A DNA stretch of 37,838 bases from an archaeon (GTDB taxonomy: Archaea; Thermoplasmatota; Thermoplasmata; JAJSAE01). A program made the position numbers and the translations under genes. The stretch is from assembly GCA_024281315.1 (NCBI GenBank), contig JAJSAE010000093.1, positions 1-37,838 of the forward strand, given 5' to 3'. The notes beneath the pieces were generated by a model. That model was given only the letters and a program-made list of their open reading frames with translations. It was not told the DNA's origin and did no database searches. Shown here piece by piece: positions 30,824 to 37,838 of the stretch. How positions within the stretch are numbered: the first letter of the stretch is position 1; each line of letters begins with the position of its first letter.

Positions 30824-33625
30824 TCACACTCCTTCGTATTTATTCATTCTTTCTTTGACTGCCTTCAACAGTTCAATAATTATAAACACACTGCTTGACA
30901 CCCCTATTACAATTAACCAATCTACGGCATCAAGAGGGACGGTTCGGAATATGGCAGATACGGGGGGAATATAGAGAACAGCGGCCTGAAGAAGGATGGA
31001 TATTGCCATGGCGGCCAGTAGTTTTTTGTTGCGAAGCGGGCCGACACTGAAAAAAGTATGTCTGAACGAGCGCGCGGAGAGAACATAGAACATCTGGAAC
31101 ATTACCACGGTGGTAAATGCAACAGTTCTTGCCTTGGTGATTCCCACCTCACCCGTACCCCATTCGGTTATTTCAAGCCAAAATGTAAAGAGGGTTCCTA
31201 TGGCAATTATTCCCCCCACAAGAGCGATTCTCATAAACATCTCTCGTGTAATCGGCCGTTCGTCCGGGCGGCGGGGCGGTCTCTGCATAAGATCATTATC
31301 CGGAGGGTCAACACCGAGTGCGAGGGCAGGGAGTCCGTCGGTCACCAGATTCATCCAGAGAATCTGTATGGGGAGAAGGAAGGGCATCATTTCGGGAGAG
31401 ACAAATATCATGGTTGCGAGGAACATTGTCATAACCTCTCCGCTGTTGCACGACAGTAGATAATTTACAAACTTCCTTATATTATCATAAATTGCACGCC
31501 CCTCTTCTATAGCATGAACAATGGATGCGAAGTTATCGTCCAGAAGTACCATGTCCGCAGCCTCCTTGGTAACATCCGTGCCGGTTATGCCCATGGCAAT
31601 CCCTATGTCCGCCTTTTTCAGAGCAGGGGCATCATTCACACCATCACCTGTCATAGCCACAATCTCGCCTCTTTCCTTCAAAGCGGAGACTATCCGCCTC
31701 TTGTGTTCCGGCGATACTCGCGCATAAACCCTGATATCCCCCACCACATCATATAGTTCCTTATCATCCATTTGGTCAAGTTCGACTCCGGTTAGAGAGA
31801 TTGGCCTCGTTGTGCGGCCTTCCTTCCCGATTATACCCATCATCTCTGCTATGGATTCTGCTGTCAACTGATGGTCGCCCGTTATCATAACCACCCTGAT
31901 TCCGGCCTGCTGTGCCTCTTTGATAGCTTCCATCGCATCCGGACGCGGAGGGTCCATAATACCCACAAGTCCCAGAAACACCAGATCGGTCTCAAGCGCC
32001 GCGGAAGCCTTCTCCGGGGACATGGACGAGAGGGCGGCGGCAAGTTCCGGTTTAATGGTTTTTCTCGCAAAGGAGAGAGTACGAAGGGAGCGGGAGGCCA
32101 TGAGTTGTGCGGATGCCAGAATTTCGTCCCGAGCACTGTCTGTCACCTCTATAGGACCGGAATCGGTCATTATCCTGCCGCAGCGGGAAAGAAGCCGCTC
32201 TGGAGCACCCTTCACATGCGCAATGTAAGAACCGTCCGGACTCCTGTTCACCGTGCACATCATCTTTCTGGAGGAATCGAAGGATATTTCGAATATTCTG
32301 GAATTCTTTTCAAGCAGGGCCTCGGGGGAGATGCCGAGTTTTCTGGCCAGGACATGTATACTCCCTTCGGTCACGGTTCCGCTTATCTCCCATCTCCCAT
32401 CGCTTTCGGAGAGATGTGCATCGCTACATATCACACCGGTTTCCACCATCTGATACAGCAATGTATCACCATCTGCTCCTTCAAAACCCTCCGAAAAAAT
32501 AACCGTCCTATCATCGTCTCGAACCTCGCCTCTCGGCTCAAATCCCTCTCCCGTTACGGAGTAATGAGTGGCGGGTGTCTGCACCTTCACCACTGTCATC
32601 TCTCCTTTTGTCAGGGTTCCGGTCTTATCCGTGCAAATAACCGTAGCGCTGCCAAGAGCTTCCACCGCAGGAAGTTTTCTCAGCAGAGCGTTTCGGCGCA
32701 CCATTCTCTGAAGTCCGAGAGCAAGGCTTATCGTAACCACTGCGGGGAGGCCTTCCGGTATGGCGGCCACGGCAAGACTTACCGCTGTCAGGAACATCTC
32801 CATCGCATCAATACCTTGAATAAGACCGAACAAAAAGATTGCAACCGATATGCCGAGTATCGCCATGGCGATCTGCTTCCCCATCGCATCAAGTTTTACC
32901 TGAAGCGGTGTGGGCTCAGACGGCTCCTGCAGCATTCCGGCAATCTTCCCCATCACTGTATGTTCCCCAGTTTCCACAACACATCCTGCCCCTCTTCCAT
33001 AGGTAACGATAGTTCCGGAAAATATCATATTTTTCCTATCCCCAAGATAAGCAACCTCCGGTAAAACGACAGCGGGATCCTTGGTAACCTCTCTCGATTC
33101 ACCTGTAAGAGATGCTTCGTTCACCCGGAGATTTATCGCTTCCACAAGGCGTATGTCGGCAGGAACCTTTCCTCCTGCCTTCAAAAGAACAATGTCGCCG
33201 GGAACCAGAAGAGACGAATCGATGACCGTTACCTTTCCCCCGCGAATAACCTCCGCTCTGGGAGATGACATGGCTCTCAGTGCCTGAAGGGATTTCTCCG
33301 CCCTGTATTCCTGAAAAAAACCGAATATCGCATTGACCACCACAATAATTCCTATGACAATAGCATCATACCACTCCTCAACCGTTCCCCTGTGATAACC
33401 GATGAAAGCGGAAACCAGCGCAGCGATTATCAGGACGATAACCATTATGTCCTTGAACTGAGAGAGAAATATCTTCATGGGAGAGATTGGCTCGGCCTCG
33501 GGAAGCACATTTCTTCCGTACTTTTCGAGGCGCAGAAGGGCTTCATCCTCGGGAATGCCCGCATTAACATCGGTCTCCAACGCAGAGAGAGTTTGTTCGG
33601 CGGGCATCGTGTGCCAGGTGGCCAT
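30824..33625 (-). CDS. P-type cation-transporting ATPase, SERCA-like (P2A, probably calcium)
   Basis: This is an ATP-driven ion pump of 933 residues. The N-terminal cation ATPase domain includes HTMPAEQTLSAL. The actuator loop has LTGESREV. The phosphorylation motif DKTGTLT is near residue 333, KGAPERLL lies in the nucleotide-binding domain, and GDGVNDAPALKKADIGIAMG is near 658. Cation-site residues resemble calcium pumps: AAIPEGLP in M4, NSGEV in M5 and NLVTDGLPALALG in M6. ATG at 33625 is chosen over 33715 because a TATA box lies 24 bases upstream of it, predicting a leaderless mRNA, and the family N terminus starts here. Calcium specificity is inferred from the M4-M6 residues. Confidence 0.94.
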   Translation of the reverse strand: MATWHTMPAEQTLSALETDVNAGIPEDEALLRLEKYGRNVLPEAEPISPMKIFLSQFKDIMVIVLIIAALVSAFIGYHRGTVEEWYDAIVIGIIVVVNAIFGFFQEYRAEKSLQALRAMSSPRAEVIRGGKVTVIDSSLLVPGDIVLLKAGGKVPADIRLVEAINLRVNEASLTGESREVTKDPAVVLPEVAYLGDRKNMIFSGTIVTYGRGAGCVVETGEHTVMGKIAGMLQEPSEPTPLQVKLDAMGKQIAMAILGISVAIFLFGLIQGIDAMEMFLTAVSLAVAAIPEGLPAVVTISLALGLQRMVRRNALLRKLPAVEALGSATVICTDKTGTLTKGEMTVVKVQTPATHYSVTGEGFEPRGEVRDDDRTVIFSEGFEGADGDTLLYQMVETGVICSDAHLSESDGRWEISGTVTEGSIHVLARKLGISPEALLEKNSRIFEISFDSSRKMMCTVNRSPDGSYIAHVKGAPERLLSRCGRIMTDSGPIEVTDSARDEILASAQLMASRSLRTLSFARKTIKPELAAALSSMSPEKASAALETDLVFLGLVGIMDPPRPDAMEAIKEAQQAGIRVVMITGDHQLTAESIAEMMGIIGKEGRTTRPISLTGVELDQMDDKELYDVVGDIRVYARVSPEHKRRIVSALKERGEIVAMTGDGVNDAPALKKADIGIAMGITGTDVTKEAADMVLLDDNFASIVHAIEEGRAIYDNIRKFVNYLLSCNSGEVMTMFLATMIFVSPEMMPFLLPIQILWMNLVTDGLPALALGVDPPDNDLMQRPPRRPDERPITREMFMRIALVGGIIAIGTLFTFWLEITEWGTGEVGITKARTVAFTTVVMFQMFYVLSARSFRHTFFSVGPLRNKKLLAAMAISILLQAAVLYIPPVSAIFRTVPLDAVDWLIVIGVSSSVFIIIELLKAVKERMNKYEGV

Positions 33626-33643
33626 GAGGTGGGAATAAAAAGC

Positions 33644-33655
33644 CCTTATTAAAGG
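33644..33655 (-). promoter_or_regulatory. TATA-type promoter of the P-type ATPase gene
   Basis: The minus strand reads CCTTTAATAAGG, centred 24 bases upstream of the ATG at 33625, so the transcript should be leaderless. It is nearly palindromic and resembles the arfC promoter element. Confidence 0.65.
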
Positions 33656-33784
33656 TTTTATGTCATAGCAGGAAAAAACAGAATGTGGAAGAAACGGCAT
33701 ATTACGACGACACAAGCATAATTTTACACCAGATGCAACTATGAAAATCAGACAGGATAATCATTTTAGATTTTTTCATCGTAT

Positions 33785-33797
33785 CCTTAAATAAAGG
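33785..33797 (+). promoter_or_regulatory. TATA-type promoter of the 1225-aa surface gene
   Basis: The plus strand reads CCTTAAATAAAGG. A start about 25 bases downstream, near 33815, would give a leader of nearly 60 bases with a small hairpin and an SD. Confidence 0.6.
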
Positions 33798-33828
33798 AGT
33801 TGCAACGCTCCTATAATTGAAAGGAAAA

Positions 33829-33843
33829 CGCACGAAAGGTGCG
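33829..33843 (+). repeat. Small hairpin in the leader of the 1225-aa surface gene
   Basis: CGCAC-GAAAG-GTGCG forms a five-base-pair stem with a five-base loop, about 20 bases before the SD. It might affect mRNA stability. A weaker GGAG...CTCC pairing lies at 33796-33811. The rest of the gap 33626-33873 shows the two divergent promoters and no gene. Confidence 0.4.
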
Positions 33844-33873
33844 CATCATAAATAAAAGAAAAAGGTGACAAAA

Positions 33874-36800
33874 ATGAGAGAGAAAATAGGAATAATAATA
33901 GTCGGTCTTCTGCTTCTTATGGGAACTATAGCAGTAGTGCCGGCAAATGCGAATACTGCTGCGAATAGTCCTGCGGCAGTAGATAGGATAATGGATATTA
34001 CAACCATGGAAGACAGCGTATACTACCTTAACCTGACTCCGATATTCGGAGAGGATTGGGCGAGCATGGATGTCAGCAACACGGAACATCTTGATGTGGA
34101 GGTCGTTGGGAACGAGGCAACTATACTTCTGGAACCGGACTGGAACGGAGGCGAAAGTTTCCTGATGACAGCAACATACTACTCTGTGAACCCCCCGCCG
34201 GATAACACCATAAATAGTGTCTCCACATACACCGTTCAGATAAACATGTATGTAAGAGCGGTGAACGATGCCCCGTATCTCAAACAGGATGCTCCTTCAT
34301 ACTACAGGGTTTACGGAGACGGCACTACCTTTGCGAACCTCTACGATGTATTCGGAGATATAGACACCTCTTCTCTTACATTCGAAGTAAGCAGCTCGAA
34401 CCCCAATGTCATCCCATCTCTGATAGACGGCAACTTACAGCTGACTAGCATGCCCGGCTATTACGGAATCTCCGATCTAAATCTGAGTGCCTCCGACGGA
34501 GAATACACCATATCATATCAGGTAGATATCTTTACCACTCCGGATCACAACATAACATTGGACGAAGACAACTTTATGATAGCCCCCCTAAGCGATTATA
34601 TGCCTGACGGCTGGTACAAACTCGATGTTGTCGGAACACAGGGAATAGACGCTTATTACGACGACAACGATGGCATAATTGTAGTGACTACGGAAGAGAA
34701 CTGGAACGGAGAAGGGACCGTGGAACTGACCGGATATTATTACTCCGTCTCGCCTCCGCCGGGCGATGAAACCATACTGTCCGAAGGGATAAAAGTTGTG
34801 GATATACCTACGACCGCAATGCCGGTAAATGATCCGCCTTACCTTAAACAGGGGATAAACAGCCATATAAATTTCAATGAAGACACAAAATTGACACTAA
34901 ATCTCTATGACTATTTTGGAGATGTAGATAATGATGTTCTCCAGTTCTCCGCTGTTTCCAGCACACCGGCAGTTTCGGTAAGCACAGGAGCTGACGGCAC
35001 GATAAGCCTTACACCTGCACACAACTGGGACGGGCAGTTTAGTCTTGAAATAACGGCTAGCGACGGAGAATACAGCACGGAAATGCCTATCGTACTCAAT
35101 GTTGCACCGGCTCCAGATGTATATCTTAACGAAGATGGACAGGCCAACATAGACCTGACCCAATACTTTAATGCAGGATGGATAAGTATGAGCGCACAGA
35201 CAGATAACAACATATCCGTAACCATTGATGGAAACAGCGCTATATTTATTCCCGCAGCCAACTGGAACGGAGAGGAGAACATAACCTTCTGGGCCACATA
35301 CTACAACGGGTTACAACCGTATTCCTCACAGAATACCGTTCAGCCGGACTTGCCACCCTACTATCATACAACATCCAAAATAGCAGATATTAGCGTGGCT
35401 CCGGTCAATGACGCACCCTTCGTGAAAAACTCATTCCCCTCGTATATGGAGATGTCCGAGGACGGAGTAATCACTGCGAATCTCTATGACTACTTCGGGG
35501 ATGTGGACAACTCGGAACTTCAGTTCACCGCCACCAGCACAGTGGGGCATGTTTCCTTCGCAATAGACCAAAACGGAGAGATGACCGTCGAACCGGAAGC
35601 GAACTGGTCCGGCTATACCGACATAATAGTCTCGGCATTTGACGGAGAATTCGTCACCAGCGCCGTTGCAACAATGGCGGTATCACCATCTCCAGATGTG
35701 ATAACGAAAGAGGATACACCTGCGGTGATTAACCTAACGGACTACTTCGAGCCGGGATGGATATCTGCCAGTATAAGCGCAAACAGAGGCCATGTTGATG
35801 CTATGATTGACAAAGGCAACGGAAGCGTTGTGCTGAGTCCAAAACTGAACTGGAATGGCTATACTACCCTTGAAATAAGCGTCACATATCCGAACTACCC
35901 CATTATAAGTGGGAGTGGCCCACTGTCCGCCCCGGGCTACATTACGGTTTCCAAGCTGATCGAGATAGTGGTAGAACCGGTAAACGACCCACCCATCCAG
36001 ATAGCAGCACTGCCGGACCTTTCCACCAATGAAGACACAAGCATAACTCTGGACCTCAACAATTACTTCTCAGATGTGGATTCGCCTCTCTCATTCAACA
36101 TAACGGCAGGAGCAGGTCTCAGCACAGCCATCGACGAAAACACAGGGATTCTGGCAATAACGCCCCTTTCAAACTGGAACGGAGATACAAATTTAAGCAT
36201 AGCGGTCAGCGACGGGCAGTACAACATAGATGTGGAAAAGCCACTTATAGTGAGGCCGGTAAACGACGCCCCGATACAGCTCGCTGCGCTTCCGGAATTC
36301 CAGATGGATGAAGACGGGGTTATGACCATCGATATGAACAACTACTTCTCAGATGTGGATTCACCCCTGAACTTCACCGCAGAACCAAACGGTCCATTCA
36401 GCGTATCGGTAAACGAGAGCGGATTTACAACGATAACGCCCGCTGCGAACTGGAACGGCCAGACATCAATGAATCTCACCGTATCTGACGGAGAGTTCAG
36501 CATCGCAGAACCGGTGAAACTGGACATAAAAGCGGTGAATGACGCACCTGTCGAGGTTGCGAGCCTGCCGACACTTGAGTTTAACGAGGACGGCATTGCA
36601 TTCATAGACCTGAACAACTACTTCGAAGACATTGATTCCACACTCATCTTCTCAGTCACGGCCGGGGAGGGCCTCCACGCAAGCGTATCTTCGGTGAACC
36701 ATATGCTCAGAGTGACCTCGGATAGGAACTGGAACGGAAACTCGGATATAAAAATCACTGTAACAGACGGAGAGTTCAATATAGTATCTACCGAAAAAAT

Positions 36801-37551
36801 AAATGTTCTGTCTGTTGACGATGCGCCTACCGTATTGAAAAACCCGAGAATGCTTAAAGGTATGGAAGACAGCATTATCACGCTTGACCTTGACGACTAC
36901 TTCGACGATGTGGACTCACCTCTGACATACAGCTGGAATGCTCCCGAGAGCCTGAGCCTGAGCATGGACCCGGAATCACATGTGGTTACCATCACCCCCA
37001 AGAGTAACTGGTATGGAAATGCAGATATAGCCTTCACGGCCACGGACGGAACCTATTCCGCCACCATACAGCCCAGAGTCAGCATAAAGAATGTCGAAGA
37101 CGCTCCGATAGCACTTGAATCGGGAAAAGTCTTTAAAGGAATGGGGAACCAGATAATAACAGTGGACCTTTCCACCCTATTCAGCGACCCGGACGCAGAC
37201 CCTCTGACATATACTGTTACTTCCGCTGACGGAACTACGATACCATTCACCGTAGATCAGCAGAGGCATACTCTCTCCATAACTGTCCCGAAAAACGCGC
37301 AGGGAACATTCGGTCTGAAAGTGACGGCAAGTGACGGAGAAAAGACAGCAAGTACGGACATCTATGCACTTGTTATGCCACAGTCGTCCGGCGGCACCGG
37401 GGGAACCGAAGCTGGAGTGAGCCCGGCGGTGAGTGACGAAGCGGTGATGGCTCTTGCAATAGTCTCTTCGGCAGCCCTTATCGGAATGCTGACATACCAT
37501 ACCTATCAGTACAGAAAATATGGGAACAAAAAGAAAGATGCGATGCTCTGA
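33874..37551 (+). CDS. Membrane-anchored surface protein with about 12 cadherin/Ig-like modules, 1225 aa
   Basis: The GTG at 33865 lies within the SD (AAAGGTGA), so ATG at 33874 is taken as the start; residues 1 to about 26 form a signal peptide ending PANA. About 12 beta-sandwich modules follow, each with NEDT/DEDG, then NLYDYF or DLNNYF plus GDVD or SDVDS, then ANWNG and SDGEY, and VNDAP at the junctions. This is the tandem-95/cadherin-like repeat type of bacterial and archaeal adhesins, where acidic D-x-D/NDAP residues often bind calcium. A C-terminal TM segment (about 1188-1210) and a basic tail (YRKYGNKKKDAML) anchor it outward. It diverges from the P-type ATPase. An adhesin or envelope structural role is inferred. 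Confidence 0.92.
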   Translation: MREKIGIIIVGLLLLMGTIAVVPANANTAANSPAAVDRIMDITTMEDSVYYLNLTPIFGEDWASMDVSNTEHLDVEVVGNEATILLEPDWNGGESFLMTATYYSVNPPPDNTINSVSTYTVQINMYVRAVNDAPYLKQDAPSYYRVYGDGTTFANLYDVFGDIDTSSLTFEVSSSNPNVIPSLIDGNLQLTSMPGYYGISDLNLSASDGEYTISYQVDIFTTPDHNITLDEDNFMIAPLSDYMPDGWYKLDVVGTQGIDAYYDDNDGIIVVTTEENWNGEGTVELTGYYYSVSPPPGDETILSEGIKVVDIPTTAMPVNDPPYLKQGINSHINFNEDTKLTLNLYDYFGDVDNDVLQFSAVSSTPAVSVSTGADGTISLTPAHNWDGQFSLEITASDGEYSTEMPIVLNVAPAPDVYLNEDGQANIDLTQYFNAGWISMSAQTDNNISVTIDGNSAIFIPAANWNGEENITFWATYYNGLQPYSSQNTVQPDLPPYYHTTSKIADISVAPVNDAPFVKNSFPSYMEMSEDGVITANLYDYFGDVDNSELQFTATSTVGHVSFAIDQNGEMTVEPEANWSGYTDIIVSAFDGEFVTSAVATMAVSPSPDVITKEDTPAVINLTDYFEPGWISASISANRGHVDAMIDKGNGSVVLSPKLNWNGYTTLEISVTYPNYPIISGSGPLSAPGYITVSKLIEIVVEPVNDPPIQIAALPDLSTNEDTSITLDLNNYFSDVDSPLSFNITAGAGLSTAIDENTGILAITPLSNWNGDTNLSIAVSDGQYNIDVEKPLIVRPVNDAPIQLAALPEFQMDEDGVMTIDMNNYFSDVDSPLNFTAEPNGPFSVSVNESGFTTITPAANWNGQTSMNLTVSDGEFSIAEPVKLDIKAVNDAPVEVASLPTLEFNEDGIAFIDLNNYFEDIDSTLIFSVTAGEGLHASVSSVNHMLRVTSDRNWNGNSDIKITVTDGEFNIVSTEKINVLSVDDAPTVLKNPRMLKGMEDSIITLDLDDYFDDVDSPLTYSWNAPESLSLSMDPESHVVTITPKSNWYGNADIAFTATDGTYSATIQPRVSIKNVEDAPIALESGKVFKGMGNQIITVDLSTLFSDPDADPLTYTVTSADGTTIPFTVDQQRHTLSITVPKNAQGTFGLKVTASDGEKTASTDIYALVMPQSSGGTGGTEAGVSPAVSDEAVMALAIVSSAALIGMLTYHTYQYRKYGNKKKDAML

Positions 37552-37580
37552 AAAGGAAAAACCCTTTCATTTTTTATTTT
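37552..37580 (+). terminator. Terminator of the 1225-aa surface gene
   Basis: Directly after the stop, AAAGG (37552-37556) can pair with CCTTT (37563-37567), followed by a T-rich run (CATTTTTTATTTT). Hairpin plus oligo-T suggests efficient termination. Confidence 0.6.
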
Positions 37581-37591
37581 GATAATCAACA

Positions 37592-37838
37592 ATGGAAATC
37601 AAGGACGATTTTTGCCTGCTCATCATATATGAAGGGACGGGACAAATAGACATACGGGTGAAAGAAGATATGTATGCGAACCGGAATCCACGGAACTACC
37701 TGCAAGACATAAAAAATAGTGTGACGAGCATGGTTCCAGAGGATGCACTGGAAGAAAGAAACATATTAACTGTTATTGGAATAGGAGCATATCTTCTTTC
37801 GTTCATACTCCCGGTCGCTGCTGGCACCACAGGAATGA
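37592..37838 (+). CDS. Unrecognised protein with a TM segment, N-terminal part only (runs off right edge)
   Basis: An open frame of 82 codons runs from ATG at 37592 to the window end without a stop. It reads MEIKDDFCLLIIYEGTGQ at the start, a charged middle (VKEDMYANRNPRNYLQDI), and a hydrophobic segment near residues 58-78 (ILTVIGIGAYLLSFILPVA) that looks like a membrane helix. No SD precedes the ATG. It could be the start of a small membrane or envelope protein; I recognise no family from this fragment. Confidence 0.6.
   Translation, partial: MEIKDDFCLLIIYEGTGQIDIRVKEDMYANRNPRNYLQDIKNSVTSMVPEDALEERNILTVIGIGAYLLSFILPVAAGTTGM

Noticed and set aside
31871-33064. A 397-codon plus-strand open frame
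   Set aside because: It is antisense to the P-type ATPase over its whole length; the ATPase frame has all catalytic motifs, and the antisense product is His/Arg/Gly rich without recognisable domains.
33796-33811. GGAG...CTCC pairing with a TTGCAA core as an operator
   Set aside because: The stem is only four base pairs plus a wobble; too weak to claim as a site on its own.
1-37838. tRNA, rRNA, transposase, integrase or phage genes
   Set aside because: None of the reading frames or intergenic stretches showed such features; all gaps are short and contain promoter- or terminator-like sequence only.

Overview
The window looks like a piece of archaeal chromosome. The core genes are archaeal-type: a short PRPP synthetase, a HerA ATPase, a DUF357 protein, a Mut7-C nuclease, the archaeal/fungal-type riboflavin pathway reductase, a PAC2-family protein, RtcA and a DUF1616 protein. 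Promoters are TATA-type, several genes look leaderless and others have Shine-Dalgarno (SD) sites of the GGAGG/GGTGA kind. The very large Ig-like and DUF11 surface proteins, together with zinc-ribbon fusions, fit an uncultivated Thermoplasmata/Thermoplasmatota lineage. That placement is an inference; no rRNA or other strong taxonomic marker is present.

Left third (1-17.6 kb), all minus strand: three consecutive genes for very large envelope proteins, read from right to left. They are a 974-aa secreted protein (lamin-tail-like, three tandem Ig-like copies, SbsA/Big_5-like, two near-identical C-terminal copies), a 1148-aa secreted protein that shares modules with it, and a giant protein of at least 3675 residues that leaves the window at base 1. 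The giant has nine zinc-ribbon motifs in an acidic N-terminal region, one membrane segment, two CBM9/DOMON-like domains and a tandem array of 17 complete plus one cut DUF11 repeats. The arrangement predicts a cytosolic zinc-ribbon region joined through the membrane to a long external, probably N-glycosylated stalk.

Middle (17.8-23.7 kb): housekeeping genes in small units. These are prs (minus), diverging from herA-DUF357 (plus); arfC-mut7C (minus), diverging from a PAC2 gene (plus); and rtcA (minus), convergent with PAC2. The rtcA reading frame has no ATG, GTG or TTG start in front of its conserved N terminus.

Right-middle (23.7-30.8 kb): an envelope and transport cluster. A minus-strand chain (FtsX-type permease, second FtsX-type permease, GT-C-like membrane protein, rtcA) diverges from a plus-strand pair (ABC ATPase with an added C4HC3 RING/PHD-like tail, then DUF1616). 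An MFS transporter lies downstream of a SERCA-like P-type ATPase, both on the minus strand.

Right end (33.8-37.8 kb): a 1225-aa surface protein with about 12 cadherin/Ig-like modules and a C-terminal membrane anchor, divergent from the P-type ATPase, then the start of an unrecognised membrane protein that runs off the right edge. No rRNA, tRNA, CRISPR array, integrase or insertion sequence was seen. No gene-free stretch exceeds 300 bases; the largest are 17611-17790 (promoters and inverted repeats) and 33626-33873 (divergent promoters and small hairpins).
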